From contig NZ_LMLH01000001.1 of assembly GCF_001421885.1 (NCBI RefSeq), positions 311,151-375,150 on the forward strand: 64,000 bases of DNA, written 5' to 3'. Position 1 is the stretch's first letter, and each line of letters opens with the position of its first letter. The stretch comes from Pseudomonas sp. Leaf48 (GTDB taxonomy: Bacteria > Pseudomonadota > Gammaproteobacteria > Pseudomonadales > Pseudomonadaceae). The translations under genes and the position numbers were made by a program. The notes beneath the pieces were generated by a model. The model was not told the origin of the DNA and did no database searches. It saw nothing but the letters and a program-made list of their open reading frames with translations. Shown one piece after another: positions 30,585-40,007 of this stretch.

Positions 30585-33149
30585 TCAGATATCCCAGATC
30601 AGGTTGATCGCGAAGTTGCGACCCGGCTGGGTCAAGCGATCCAGGTTGGCCGGTTGCGTCACCGAGGCTTCGCCGACACTGTCGTAGCCGCGCACGTCAT
30701 CCCACAGCCAGTACTTCTTGTCGGTCAGGTTGTAGACGCCGCCGCTGACGGTCACATCGTCGGTCACCTTGTAGAAGGCGCTCAGGTCCACAATGCCGAA
30801 GCCCGGGGTCTTGAACTGGGTGCTGGTGCCGTCCGGGGTCTTGAAGCTGCTGCTGTCGACGCGATCTTTTTTCTTCACCAGGGTCCAGCTGAGCAGGCCG
30901 CCATAGTTGTCCTGGTCGTAGCCGAGGCCGAACACGCCGGTCAGCGGGTTGACGCTGTTAAGCGGCTCACCGTTGTCGTCATTGCGACCGTAGGCATAGG
31001 CCACCGAGCCCTGGGTATACAGACCCTGGGGTGCGCCGAAGGCATCGAGGTTCAGGCGGCCCTTGATTTCAGCGCCCTTGATGGTGGCGTGTTTGATGTT
31101 GTTGCTCTGGAAAGTCATCTCGGTGTAGCCGGGAGTGATGGCGTTCTCGTCAATGAAGTCGCGGTATTTGTTGTAGAACACCGCCACATCGAAGGTGCCC
31201 GCTTCGAACTGGCCACGCAGGCCGGTTTCATAACTCTTGCTCTTTTCCGGTTCCAGATCCGGATTCGGTGCGACCTGATAGCCGCCGGCGAGGTTTTCGA
31301 ACCGTCCATACAACGCCTTGGCGGTTGGTGTACGGAAGCCTTCTGCGTATTGGCCGTACCAGGTGTAGTGATCGTCGAAGCTGTAGGTGGTGCCGAATTT
31401 CGGCGACAGTCGATGCCAGGTTTTGGTTTTGTCGCTCACTTCGCCGTTACGGCTCTGGTCGGCGGTGGCCAGGAACTCGTCGGTAATATGCGGCTTGAGT
31501 TCGGTGTAGTCGTAGCGGGCGCCGGGCAGGAAGGTCCAGTTGCCCCAACTGATCTGATCCTGGGCAAACAGGCTATAGCTATTGATGGTCGGGTCCGGGA
31601 AGTCGCTGGCGGGTGTCAGCGTGTCGGCAGCGCTGGGTGCACCGATGAGTCGGCAGGCTCCCGCTACGGTCAGGCAGGTGCCGGTACCGGTACGCAAGCC
31701 GGTGACTTTGTCCTGCTTGATGGTGGTGCCGTAAGTGACGAGATGGTCGGTGTCGGCGATGGCAAACGACTTGTCAGCCTGGGCATCGAATACCCATTGG
31801 CGATCCTTGTAATTGGTATCGCGGTTACGCAGCACTGTTCGAGATGGCGCGTAGATTTCTTCGGTGCTCTGGTCGGTCTTGGCGATCTGGTAGTTCAGCG
31901 ACCACTTGATGTTGTCGGCCAGTGCGCTGTCCAGACCGAAGCTGTGCTGCAGGCCAAAGCGTTCGCGGGTGATGGTGTCGTTGCCGGTGCGAGCTTTATA
32001 GAAGCCGAAACCGCGTCCGGCGTTGAACGGGCCGCCCACAGCGCTCAACTGATTGGTATCGCGGTCATCCTTGTACTTCTCGTACGTCAGGCCGAAGCGT
32101 GCGTCGTCTGCGTAATTCCAGCCCAACTTGGCCAGTACGTTGGTTGTGCGTACGTCCTGGGGGTTGGCTTCGGTGCGGTTCAGGCCCGTACCGCCGGTTT
32201 CGCCGTAGGACTCTGTTTCATGGCCGTTGCGCTGACTGAGGTGTAACAAGCCATCGAACTCACCGGTGCGGCCAGCCACTGTGCCGGAGGTCAGCCAGCT
32301 GTCGTCGGCCGAGCTATAGCCGGTTTTCAAACGCGCGCCGACATCCTTGCCCGGTTTGATGATGTCGTCCGGATCCAGTGTGTAGTAGCTGACCGCACCG
32401 CCAATGGCATTGCTGCCATACAACACGGACGCAGGGCCGCGAAGGATCTCCACGCGCTTGACGATTTCCGGGTCGACATAGTTGCGGTTGGTCTGGGCGT
32501 AGGGGCCGTTGAAGAAACTGTCGGGTACTTGTACCCCGTCGATCTGGGTCAAGACGCGGTCGCCATCGATGCCGCGAATGTTGTAACCGCTGATACCGGC
32601 GCGCTGGCCTGTGCCGCCCACCGACACACCAGGTTCGTAGCGCACCAGTTCCTTGATGGTATTGACGTTGTTGCGGTCGAGATCTTCGCGGGTGTAGACG
32701 GAGACCGTACTCGGCACGCTGTTCACATCTTGCTCATTACGGGTGGCACTGATGGTCACCTGTTGCAGATTGAGCGTGCTGCCACCGCTGCGCTTTTCCA
32801 GGACAATGCTGTTACTGCCCAGTTTGCGATAACTCAGGTCGGTTCCCACCAACAGGCGCTCCAGGGCCTTGTCCGGTGACAGGGAGCCGCGCACACCCGG
32901 TGAGGCCACACCTTGCGCCAGCTCGGCGGAAAATCCGACCTGCCAGCCTGTTACCGCAGTAAATGCATTGAGTGCCGACACCAGTGATTGCTGGGGAATG
33001 GCGAACGCGTAGTCGCCCATTTTGCGGGTCTGCTGTTCGGCGGTGGTGGCGGCCATCAGCGACGGGGCACCGGCCATCAGGATGGCCGCGGTCAACAGCG
33101 ACAGCACGCGCGAAGGTGAAGAGGCTGGGCGGGTAAGGCGAGAGGACAT
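30585..33149 (-). CDS. TonB-dependent haem/haemoglobin receptor with signalling domain
   Basis: Outer-membrane receptor of 854 aa from ATG 33149 (MSSRLTRPASSPSRVLS), chosen for its Shine-Dalgarno (CGGAG); an ATG seven codons earlier is possible. Signal peptide (about 1-34, AMA-type site near LMAA), then an STN domain (about 45-115, AIPQQSLVSALNAFTAVTGW) that contacts the FecR-type protein, the TonB box region (QQVTISATR), plug (YEPGVSVGGTGQRAGISGYNIRGID) and a 22-strand barrel ending in FAINLIWDI. It belongs to the haemoglobin/transferrin/lactoferrin receptor family, as HxuA or HasR. The upstream sigma/anti-sigma pair and hemO support haem. Confidence 0.9.
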   Translation of the reverse strand: MSSRLTRPASSPSRVLSLLTAAILMAGAPSLMAATTAEQQTRKMGDYAFAIPQQSLVSALNAFTAVTGWQVGFSAELAQGVASPGVRGSLSPDKALERLLVGTDLSYRKLGSNSIVLEKRSGGSTLNLQQVTISATRNEQDVNSVPSTVSVYTREDLDRNNVNTIKELVRYEPGVSVGGTGQRAGISGYNIRGIDGDRVLTQIDGVQVPDSFFNGPYAQTNRNYVDPEIVKRVEILRGPASVLYGSNAIGGAVSYYTLDPDDIIKPGKDVGARLKTGYSSADDSWLTSGTVAGRTGEFDGLLHLSQRNGHETESYGETGGTGLNRTEANPQDVRTTNVLAKLGWNYADDARFGLTYEKYKDDRDTNQLSAVGGPFNAGRGFGFYKARTGNDTITRERFGLQHSFGLDSALADNIKWSLNYQIAKTDQSTEEIYAPSRTVLRNRDTNYKDRQWVFDAQADKSFAIADTDHLVTYGTTIKQDKVTGLRTGTGTCLTVAGACRLIGAPSAADTLTPASDFPDPTINSYSLFAQDQISWGNWTFLPGARYDYTELKPHITDEFLATADQSRNGEVSDKTKTWHRLSPKFGTTYSFDDHYTWYGQYAEGFRTPTAKALYGRFENLAGGYQVAPNPDLEPEKSKSYETGLRGQFEAGTFDVAVFYNKYRDFIDENAITPGYTEMTFQSNNIKHATIKGAEIKGRLNLDAFGAPQGLYTQGSVAYAYGRNDDNGEPLNSVNPLTGVFGLGYDQDNYGGLLSWTLVKKKDRVDSSSFKTPDGTSTQFKTPGFGIVDLSAFYKVTDDVTVSGGVYNLTDKKYWLWDDVRGYDSVGEASVTQPANLDRLTQPGRNFAINLIWDI

Positions 33150-33257
33150 CGATAGCGCTCCGTGTCGCACGAATCTTTATAGGTGCTGATTGGCATGCTG
33201 AGATGCGAATCAATTGCATTGGCTATAACGAGACGTACGGCGTTTGGCTATCGAGTA

Positions 33258-33276
33258 AAAATAATTCTCATTCAGT
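33258..33276. promoter_or_regulatory. Weak Fur-box-like sequence before the haem receptor
   Basis: AAATAATTCTCATTCAGTT is AT-rich and partly matches the Fur GATAAT hexamer pattern near the end of the fecR-type gene. It is much weaker than the box at 34894. Confidence 0.3.
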
Positions 33277-34237
33277 TAAGAATGACCAGGGCCGGGTATT
33301 CCTGGAGTTTTGCCGAGGTGATGTGGGCCAGCGAGCGAACCACGTCCAGCGGTTGGTCGAGGCGGTAGTTGCCGGTCACGGCGACATTGGCCAACTGTTC
33401 GTTGTTGTTGATGATCCAGCCGGGGTAATAGCGACCAAGTTCGGCCAGCACCTGGTTCAACGGGCAGTTTTCAAACACCAGTCGACCCTGGACCCAGGCC
33501 AGTTCGGTGGCGGCATCGAGTTTGGTCGGCCGGTCAAAGCCGTTGGGGCCGATGCGGATACTTTCCCCGGCGCTCAAGCGCAGCCGCGCATTGTCACGGG
33601 TGGCACGCAAGTCGACATCGCCACGTTGCACCCTGACCTGCGCCACGCCGTCGAGGTAACGCACGGCGAACGCAGTGTCGTGAACACTGGCCTTGACCGG
33701 CCCGGCGTCGATTTCCAGAGGCTGGCTTCGGTTGGCCTGCACTTCGAAAAACGCTTCGCCCTGATACAGGCGGGCAATCCGTTGTTGATCGTTGATGGTG
33801 CTGGAAAACGCCGTGCTGGTATTGAGCAGGACCTTCGAGCCGTCTTCCAGCTGCAGGCGCTGGCGCTCGCCGACCACGGTCAGGTGATCGGCCTGCAGGC
33901 GCACCGGCAGGTTGCTGAAACTGAACAGTCCGAGTATCAACACGGCGGCAGTGGCCAGCGGTTTCCAGTGCGGATGCAGGCGCCTGAGCAGGGTGACTTT
34001 CGCTGGGAGCACCGCCAGGTTTTGCGCGCACTGCGCCACTTGCGGGCCATCCCAGAGCGCCTGGGCCTTGGCGAACGCCTGTGCATTCAACGGATCGGCG
34101 TCCAGCCATGCCTGGAACTGGCGGGTCTGCTCCTCGTCGGGTTTGCCGAGCACGATGAGCCAGTCCAGGGCCTGATCCATCGCAGTTGCGGCGTCCTGTG
34201 CCTGGGCGGGCGCAGGGGAGCGGTGGTTGTCCGTCAC
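33272..34237 (-). CDS. FecR-family anti-sigma factor/signal transducer
   Basis: Inner-membrane regulator that binds its ECF sigma in the cytoplasm and the receptor STN domain in the periplasm. It is 321 aa from GTG 34237 (VTDNHRSPAPAQ), which has a GAGGAA Shine-Dalgarno. N-terminal DUF4880-type region (ALDWLIVLGKPDEEQTRQFQAWLDADPLNAQAF), one membrane segment near residue 95 (LATAAVLILGLFSFSNL), FecR domain (LEDGSKVLLNTSTAF...GEAFFEV) and C-terminal domain. It starts 111 bp after the sigma gene and precedes the receptor, the HxuIRA-like order. Confidence 0.9.
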   Translation of the reverse strand: MTDNHRSPAPAQAQDAATAMDQALDWLIVLGKPDEEQTRQFQAWLDADPLNAQAFAKAQALWDGPQVAQCAQNLAVLPAKVTLLRRLHPHWKPLATAAVLILGLFSFSNLPVRLQADHLTVVGERQRLQLEDGSKVLLNTSTAFSSTINDQQRIARLYQGEAFFEVQANRSQPLEIDAGPVKASVHDTAFAVRYLDGVAQVRVQRGDVDLRATRDNARLRLSAGESIRIGPNGFDRPTKLDAATELAWVQGRLVFENCPLNQVLAELGRYYPGWIINNNEQLANVAVTGNYRLDQPLDVVRSLAHITSAKLQEYPALVILN

Positions 34238-34348
34238 GGTGTTTCCTCGGCAGTGTCTGTGCACGGCTGTTTTTAGTGAGGCGTAAGGGTAGCAAAGCCC
34301 GATTATCAGCGCAGGCGATCCCGGCAGATAGCGAAAAGACCTACAGAA

Positions 34349-34867
34349 TCAGTCGCCATTCAAACGTTCGGCAACGCCGATGCAAATCGACATGATCAGT
34401 TTCAGCTCTTTTTGCACGGTGCTCAGCGACACGTTCAACTCGTCGGCGATTTGCTGATAACTGTGCCCGTGCAAGCGGCTGAGGATGAATATCTGCTGCT
34501 GGCGGACGCTGAGTTCACTGAGGCTCAGGTTCAGGCGCTCCAGCAGTTGCTCGGCATGGGCGGCGTCTTCGGCGCAGCTGGCAGGGGCGGCGACGCTGTG
34601 CATCACTTCCTGGGGAACGTCTTCGACCATGGTGCGCGAATGGATGCGGCGGGCGCGCAGATGGTCCAGCGCCAGGTTGCGCGCCGTCTGGAAGACGAAG
34701 GGCTCGAGATGATCGATCGCCCGTTCGCTGAGCGCCCGGGTGACCCGCAGGTAGGTTTCCTGCAACAGGTCCTCGGCGGTGCTGTGATTGTTGACCATCC
34801 GTTCCAGCGTGCGCAGCAGGGTCGTGCGCTGGGCGAGGAAAACGTGGTTGAAGCGCGATTGACTCAC
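34349..34867 (-). CDS. FecI-type ECF sigma factor
   Basis: Iron-starvation sigma factor, 172 aa from GTG 34867 (VSQSRFNHVFLAQRTTLLRTLERM). A start at 34927 is excluded by inference because it would place the strong Fur box inside the coding sequence. Region 2 (DLLQETYLRVTRAL, FVFQTARNLALDHLRARR) and region 4 (LSELSVRQQQIFILSRLHGHSYQQIADELNVSLSTVQKEL) are clear. It should direct transcription of the downstream receptor on haem sensing. Confidence 0.9.
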   Translation of the reverse strand: MSQSRFNHVFLAQRTTLLRTLERMVNNHSTAEDLLQETYLRVTRALSERAIDHLEPFVFQTARNLALDHLRARRIHSRTMVEDVPQEVMHSVAAPASCAEDAAHAEQLLERLNLSLSELSVRQQQIFILSRLHGHSYQQIADELNVSLSTVQKELKLIMSICIGVAERLNGD

Positions 34868-34893
34868 GGGGGAACCTGATCCATTTCGATTTG

Positions 34894-34912
34894 AATGATA
34901 ATGCTTATCATC
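34894..34912. promoter_or_regulatory. Fur box upstream of the ECF sigma gene
   Basis: AATGATAATGCTTATCATC is a near-palindrome close to the Fur consensus GATAATGATAATCATTATC, 27 bp upstream of the sigma start. Confidence 0.8.
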
Positions 34913-34956
34913 CGCTTCGGTGGTCAAGCACAGATTTGTGAAAGACTACGCACCCC

Positions 34957-35088
34957 TGTAGGAGCGAGCCTGCTCGCGATGAGTGCGAAGGCACCGCGTG
35001 CCTCCAGGCAGCACGTGTAATCGTTAGCGACCATCGCGAGCTTGCTCGCTCCTACAGGATTTTTGTGGGAGCGAGCCTGCTCGCGACA
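34957..35088. repeat. REPIN variant (TGTAGGAGCGAGCCTGCTCGCGAT) plus extra half unit
   Basis: Left unit at 34957-34980 and inverted partner ATCGCGAGCTTGCTCGCTCC up to 35056. A third, direct half-unit TGTGGGAGCGAGCCTGCTCG follows at about 35064-35088, just before the gap stop. Confidence 0.88.
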
Positions 35089-35095
35089 GGTAAAG

Positions 35096-36097
35096 TCATT
35101 GCGCGTTACACAGCGCCAGGCAGTTATCGAGCATGCGGTTGGAGAAGCCCCATTCGTTGTCGTACCAGGCCAGTACCTTGAGCAGCTTGCCGCTGACCTT
35201 GGTGTGGTTGGCGTCGAAAATCGACGACAGCGGGTTGTGATTGAAGTCGCTGGAGACCAGCGGCAGGGTGTTGTAACCCAGGATCTTGGAGTGCCGGCTG
35301 GCTTCTTTCATCAGCGCATTGACCTCCTCAGCCGTTGCGTCGCGCTTGAGCTGTACAGTCAGATCCACCAGCGACACATTGATCACTGGTACGCGCACCG
35401 CCATGCCGGTCAGCTTGCCTGCCAGTTCCGGCAGCACCAGGCCGACCGCTTCAGCGGCGCCGGTCTTGCTCGGGATCATGTTCTGGGTGGCGGAGCGGGC
35501 GCGGTACGGGTCGCTGTGGTAAACGTCGGTCAGGTTCTGGTCGTTGGTGTAGGCGTGAATAGTGGTCATCAAGCCGCTTTCGATGCCCAGTTCCCGATGC
35601 AGCACCTGCGCCACCGGGGCCAGACAGTTGGTGGTGCACGAAGCATTGGAAATAATCTGGTGCGACTGGCGCAGAATGTCGTGGTTGACCCCGTAAACCA
35701 CGGTGGCGTCGGCGCCCTTGGCCGGGGCCGAGATGATCACTTTGCGCGCGCCGGCCGTAATATGCGCGGCGGCTTTGGCCCGGTCAGTGAACAGACCGGT
35801 GCATTCGAATACGACATCTATCTTTTCCGCGGCCCAAGGCAGGTCGGCCGGGTTGCGAATCGCGCTGACGGCGATGCGGTCGCCGTTGACTGTCAGGCTC
35901 TCCTGGTCGTGCTGAACATCGGCTTCGAACGTGCCGTGAACGGTATCGTATTTCAGAAGATGCGCGTTGATCGCGCTGTCGCCCAAGTCGTTGATGGCGA
36001 CGATCTGCAGGTCCTGACGATAGCCTTGGGTATAGAGTGCTCGCAGGACGTTACGACCGATGCGGCCAAAGCCATTGATTGCGATTCGAAGAGTCAT
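35096..36097 (-). CDS. gap: Glyceraldehyde-3-phosphate dehydrogenase, type I
   Basis: Oxidises glyceraldehyde 3-phosphate to 1,3-bisphosphoglycerate with NAD. It is 333 aa. The nucleotide loop [14 protein letters not shown] and catalytic Cys154 in [12 protein letters not shown] are intact, and [12 protein letters not shown] closes the protein. It is the HexR-controlled gap-1 linked to edd in pseudomonads, handling the triose from the Entner-Doudoroff route. It diverges from edd with a HexR-type site 24 bp upstream. Confidence 0.96.
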   Translation of the reverse strand: MTLRIAINGFGRIGRNVLRALYTQGYRQDLQIVAINDLGDSAINAHLLKYDTVHGTFEADVQHDQESLTVNGDRIAVSAIRNPADLPWAAEKIDVVFECTGLFTDRAKAAAHITAGARKVIISAPAKGADATVVYGVNHDILRQSHQIISNASCTTNCLAPVAQVLHRELGIESGLMTTIHAYTNDQNLTDVYHSDPYRARSATQNMIPSKTGAAEAVGLVLPELAGKLTGMAVRVPVINVSLVDLTVQLKRDATAEEVNALMKEASRHSKILGYNTLPLVSSDFNHNPLSSIFDANHTKVSGKLLKVLAWYDNEWGFSNRMLDNCLALCNAQ

Positions 36098-36317
36098 TGA
36101 TCAGCGCCGCCGTAATTTTGTTGTTGGAATTACAAGATTATTCGCAAAAAAATAGAAAACAAGCGTTTTTAATGGCAATATTTTATTCAATCTACAACGA
36201 GTGACCTGAATAAACTGGTCCGACCGATCAAGAAAACCGTCTGTCATTGCATCGACACCCGGCTTTGATCAGCATAGACAATCAGGTCGCCACATCCGTT
36301 AGCCTGGAGTTCTACAC
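36098..36317. promoter_or_regulatory. Divergent gap/edd promoter region
   Basis: 220 bp, AT-rich in the middle, with the HexR-type operator close to gap and room for back-to-back promoters. The edd start has a GGAG Shine-Dalgarno. Confidence 0.6.
36121..36135. promoter_or_regulatory. HexR operator in the gap/edd region
   Basis: TTGTTGGAATTACAA fits the P. putida HexR site TTGT-N7-ACAA exactly. HexR releases DNA on binding 2-keto-3-deoxy-6-phosphogluconate. Confidence 0.75.
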
Positions 36318-38144
36318 ATGCATCCCCGCGTCCTTGAGGTCACCGAACGGCTTATCGCCCGTAGCCGCGCCACGCGTGAGGCTTACCTTGCGCTCATTCG
36401 CGGTGCGGCCAGCGACGGTCCGATGCGCGGCAAGCTGCAATGCGCCAACTTCGCCCATGGCGTGGCCGGTTGCGGCACCGAAGACAAGAACAGCCTGCGG
36501 ATGATGAACTCCGCGAACATTGCGATTGTTTCGTCATATAACGACATGCTCTCGGCGCACCAGCCGTACGAAGTGTTCCCTGAGCAGATCAAAAAAGCCC
36601 TGCGCGAAATCGGCTCGGTCGGTCAGTTCGCCGGTGGCACCCCAGCCATGTGCGATGGCGTGACCCAGGGCGAGCCGGGCATGGAGCTGAGCCTGCCGAG
36701 CCGCGAAGTGATCGCGCTGTCTACTGCCGTGGCCTTGTCCCACAACATGTTTGACGGCGCACTGATGCTCGGCATCTGCGACAAAATCGTGCCGGGCCTG
36801 ATGATGGGCGCTTTGCGCTTTGGTCATCTGCCGACGATTTTCGTGCCGGGCGGGCCGATGGTCTCGGGCATTTCCAACAAGCAGAAAGCCGATGTGCGCC
36901 AGCGCTACGCCGAAGGCAAGGCCAGTCGCGAAGAGCTGCTGGAGTCGGAAATGAAGTCCTACCACAGCCCCGGCACCTGTACCTTCTACGGCACTGCCAA
37001 CACCAACCAGTTGCTGATGGAGGTCATGGGCCTGCACTTGCCGGGCGCGTCCTTCGTCAACCCGAACACGCCATTGCGCGATGCCCTGACTCGCGAAGCG
37101 GCGCATCAGGTCACGCGCCTGACCAAGCAGAGCGGCGATTTCATGCCCATCGGCGAAATCGTCGACGAGCGCTCGCTGGTCAACTCGATCGTCGCCCTGC
37201 ATGCCACCGGTGGCTCGACCAACCACACCCTGCACATGCCGGCGATCGCCATGGCGGCGGGCATTCAACTGACCTGGCAGGACATGGCCGACCTCTCCGA
37301 GGTGGTGCCGACCCTGAGCCACGTCTACCCGAACGGCAAAGCCGACATCAACCATTTCCAGGCCGCCGGCGGCATGTCGTTCCTGATCCGCGAACTGCTG
37401 GAAGCCGGGTTGCTCCACGAAAACGTCAACACCGTGCTGGGTCATGGCCTGAGCCGCTACACCAAGGAGCCGTTCCTCGATAACGGCGAACTGGTCTGGC
37501 GCGAAGGCCCGACCGAAAGCCTCGACGAAAGCATTCTGCGTCCGGTCGCTCGCGCGTTCTCGCCCGAAGGTGGCCTGCGGGTGATGGAAGGCAATCTCGG
37601 TCGTGGCGTGATGAAGGTGTCCGCCGTTGCCCTGGAAAACCAGATCGTCGAAGCACCGGCCATGGTGTTCCAGGATCAACAGGACCTGGCCGATGCCTTC
37701 AAGGCCGGCTTGCTGGAGAAGGACTTTGTCGCCGTGATGCGCTTCCAGGGCCCGCGTTCCAACGGCATGCCGGAGCTGCACAAGATGACGCCGTTCCTTG
37801 GCGTGCTGCAGGATCGAGGCTTCAAGGTGGCGTTGGTGACCGACGGCCGCATGTCCGGCGCTTCGGGGAAAATCCCGGCGGCCATTCATGTCAGTCCCGA
37901 AGCTTATGTGGGCGGCGCTTTGGCACGGGTGCAAGAGGGCGATATCATCCGCGTCGATGGCGTCAAAGGCACTCTTGAACTCAAGGTGGACGCCGAAGAA
38001 TTTGCAGCGCGTACGCCAGCCAAGGGCCTGTTGGCCAACAACATCGGCAGCGGACGCGAACTGTTTGGTTTCATGCGCATGGCCTTCAGCTCGGCGGAGC
38101 AGGGCGCCAGCGCCTTTACTTCTGCCCTGGAGACGCTTAATTGA
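36318..38144 (+). CDS. edd: 6-phosphogluconate dehydratase
   Basis: First committed Entner-Doudoroff enzyme, making 2-keto-3-deoxy-6-phosphogluconate. It is 608 aa, the normal length of the IlvD/Edd family. The conserved cysteines appear in [20 protein letters not shown] and [14 protein letters not shown], and [17 protein letters not shown] is the C-terminal signature. Its last four bases overlap the glk start, so edd and glk are coupled. Confidence 0.97.
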   Translation: MHPRVLEVTERLIARSRATREAYLALIRGAASDGPMRGKLQCANFAHGVAGCGTEDKNSLRMMNSANIAIVSSYNDMLSAHQPYEVFPEQIKKALREIGSVGQFAGGTPAMCDGVTQGEPGMELSLPSREVIALSTAVALSHNMFDGALMLGICDKIVPGLMMGALRFGHLPTIFVPGGPMVSGISNKQKADVRQRYAEGKASREELLESEMKSYHSPGTCTFYGTANTNQLLMEVMGLHLPGASFVNPNTPLRDALTREAAHQVTRLTKQSGDFMPIGEIVDERSLVNSIVALHATGGSTNHTLHMPAIAMAAGIQLTWQDMADLSEVVPTLSHVYPNGKADINHFQAAGGMSFLIRELLEAGLLHENVNTVLGHGLSRYTKEPFLDNGELVWREGPTESLDESILRPVARAFSPEGGLRVMEGNLGRGVMKVSAVALENQIVEAPAMVFQDQQDLADAFKAGLLEKDFVAVMRFQGPRSNGMPELHKMTPFLGVLQDRGFKVALVTDGRMSGASGKIPAAIHVSPEAYVGGALARVQEGDIIRVDGVKGTLELKVDAEEFAARTPAKGLLANNIGSGRELFGFMRMAFSSAEQGASAFTSALETLN

Positions 38145-39100
38145 AACTGGCTTTGGTTGGTGACATCGGTGGCACCAACGCTCGTTTTGCGTTGTGGAAA
38201 AATCAGCAACTGGAATCGGTCCAGGTGTTGGCGACGGCAGATTTCGCCAGCCCGGAGCAGGCGATCAGCCTCTACCTGAGCGGGCTGGGCCTGGCGCCGG
38301 GGTCGATCGGCTCGGTGTGTCTGTCGGTGGCAGGCCCGGTGAGCGGCGATGAATTCAAGTTCACCAACAATCACTGGCGCTTGAGCCGCAAGGGTTTTTG
38401 CCAGACCTTGCAGGTTGAGCAACTGTTGCTGGTCAACGATTTCTCGGCCATGGCATTGGGCATGACCCGCTTGCAGCCGGGTGAGTTTCGCGTGGTTTGC
38501 GAAGGTACGCCGGAGCCATTGCGCCCGGCGGTGGTGATCGGTCCGGGCACTGGCCTGGGCGTGGGTACGTTGCTTGACCTTGGCGAAGGGCGCTTCGCGG
38601 CGTTGCCGGGGGAGGGTGGTCACGTCGATCTGCCTTTGAGCAGCCCACGGGAAACCCAGTTGTGGCAGCACATCTTCAACGAGATCGGCCATGTCAGTGC
38701 GGAGACTGCCTTGAGCGGTGGTGGCTTGCCGCGTGTGTATCGGGCCATCTGTGCGGTGGACGGCCATGAACCCGTTCTCGAAACCCCGGAGGCGATCACC
38801 GCTGCCGGGCTGGCTGGCGACCCGATTGCCCTGGAAGTGCTTGAGCAGTTCTGCTGCTGGCTCGGCCGCGTGGCCGGCAACAACGTACTGACCACCGGTG
38901 CGCGCGGCGGCGTGTACATCGTTGGCGGAGTGATTCCGCGGTTCGCCGATTTCTTCCTCGAAAGCGGTTTCGCCCGCTGCTTTGCCGACAAGGGTTGCAT
39001 GAGCGATTACTTCAAGGGCATTCCGGTGTGGCTGGTGACAGCACCGTATTCCGGCTTGATGGGCGCAGGGGTAGCGTTGGAGCAATCAATCCCGGCCTGA
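38141..39100 (+). CDS. glk: Glucokinase
   Basis: Phosphorylates cytoplasmic glucose delivered by the GtsABCD transporter. It is 319 aa with a TTG start overlapping the edd stop (TTGA). The ATP/phosphate motif [15 protein letters not shown] lies at the N-terminus, with [11 protein letters not shown] and [12 protein letters not shown] characteristic of the E. coli-type Glk family. A REPIN follows, then gltR. Confidence 0.95.
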   Translation: MKLALVGDIGGTNARFALWKNQQLESVQVLATADFASPEQAISLYLSGLGLAPGSIGSVCLSVAGPVSGDEFKFTNNHWRLSRKGFCQTLQVEQLLLVNDFSAMALGMTRLQPGEFRVVCEGTPEPLRPAVVIGPGTGLGVGTLLDLGEGRFAALPGEGGHVDLPLSSPRETQLWQHIFNEIGHVSAETALSGGGLPRVYRAICAVDGHEPVLETPEAITAAGLAGDPIALEVLEQFCCWLGRVAGNNVLTTGARGGVYIVGGVIPRFADFFLESGFARCFADKGCMSDYFKGIPVWLVTAPYSGLMGAGVALEQSIPA

Positions 39101-39113
39101 AACACGATCAAAA

Positions 39114-39202
39114 TGTGGGAGCGGGCTTGCTCGCGAAGGCGTCGTGTCAGTGATATCAATATCGCCTGGCACGCCGCCTTCGCGAGCAAGCCCGCTCCCA
39201 CA
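39114..39202. repeat. REPIN, class 1, between glk and gltR
   Basis: An 89-bp inverted REP pair directly after the glk stop. Confidence 0.93.
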
Positions 39203-39275
39203 GTTGTTTCTGTGGTGTCTGTGAAATCGATGCTTAAGGCATAATCCGCCCAATTCAAACAACAAGGACGCCTCC

Positions 39276-40007
39276 GTGAGCTCAGTCAACAAGTCGATTT
39301 TGTTGGTCGATGACGATCAAGAGATACGCGAGTTGCTGGACACCTACCTGACTCGCGCCGGGTTCCAGGTACGCACTACGCCCGATGGCGCCGGTTTTCG
39401 CCAGGCGCTGAACGAGGCGCCGAGCGATCTGGTGATCCTTGATGTGATGCTGCCGGACGAAGACGGCTTCAGCCTGTGTCGCTGGGTTCGTCAGCACCCG
39501 CGCCAGGCCCAGGTACCGATCATCATGCTCACCGCCAGTTCCGACGAAGCCGATCGCGTGATCGGCCTTGAACTGGGCGCCGACGACTACCTCGGCAAAC
39601 CGTTCAGCCCACGAGAGCTGCAGGCAAGGATCAAGGCATTGCTGCGCCGCGCCCAGTTCGGCCAGGAGCGTAACGGCGGTGAGGTGCTGGCCTTCGATGA
39701 CTGGCGCCTGGACATGGTCAGCCATCGTCTGTTCCACGTCGATGGCGAAGAAGTGATTCTCTCCGGCGCCGATTTTGCCCTGCTGAAACTATTCCTCGAT
39801 CACCCCCAGGAAATCCTCGATCGCGACACCATCGGCAACGCTACCCGCGGCCGGGACCTGATGCCCCTGGACCGTATCGTCGACATGGCGGTCAGTCGCC
39901 TGCGCCAGCGTCTGCGCGACACCGAAAAACCGCCACGGCTGATCCGCACCGTGCGTGGCAGCGGCTACCAACTGGCAGCCAATGTGGTTGCCAGCAATGG
40001 CCACTGA
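39276..40007 (+). CDS. gltR: OmpR-type response regulator GltR
   Basis: DNA-binding regulator of glucose uptake genes (gts, oprB) in Pseudomonas. It is 243 aa with a GTG start and an AAGGACG Shine-Dalgarno. Receiver domain with acidic pocket VDDDQE, phospho-acceptor Asp56 (VILDVMLP) and Lys of LGKPFSP. C-terminal winged helix with IRTVRGSGYQL. It overlaps the kinase gene by 11 bp. Identification rests on position between glk and gts. Confidence 0.92.
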   Translation: MSSVNKSILLVDDDQEIRELLDTYLTRAGFQVRTTPDGAGFRQALNEAPSDLVILDVMLPDEDGFSLCRWVRQHPRQAQVPIIMLTASSDEADRVIGLELGADDYLGKPFSPRELQARIKALLRRAQFGQERNGGEVLAFDDWRLDMVSHRLFHVDGEEVILSGADFALLKLFLDHPQEILDRDTIGNATRGRDLMPLDRIVDMAVSRLRQRLRDTEKPPRLIRTVRGSGYQLAANVVASNGH

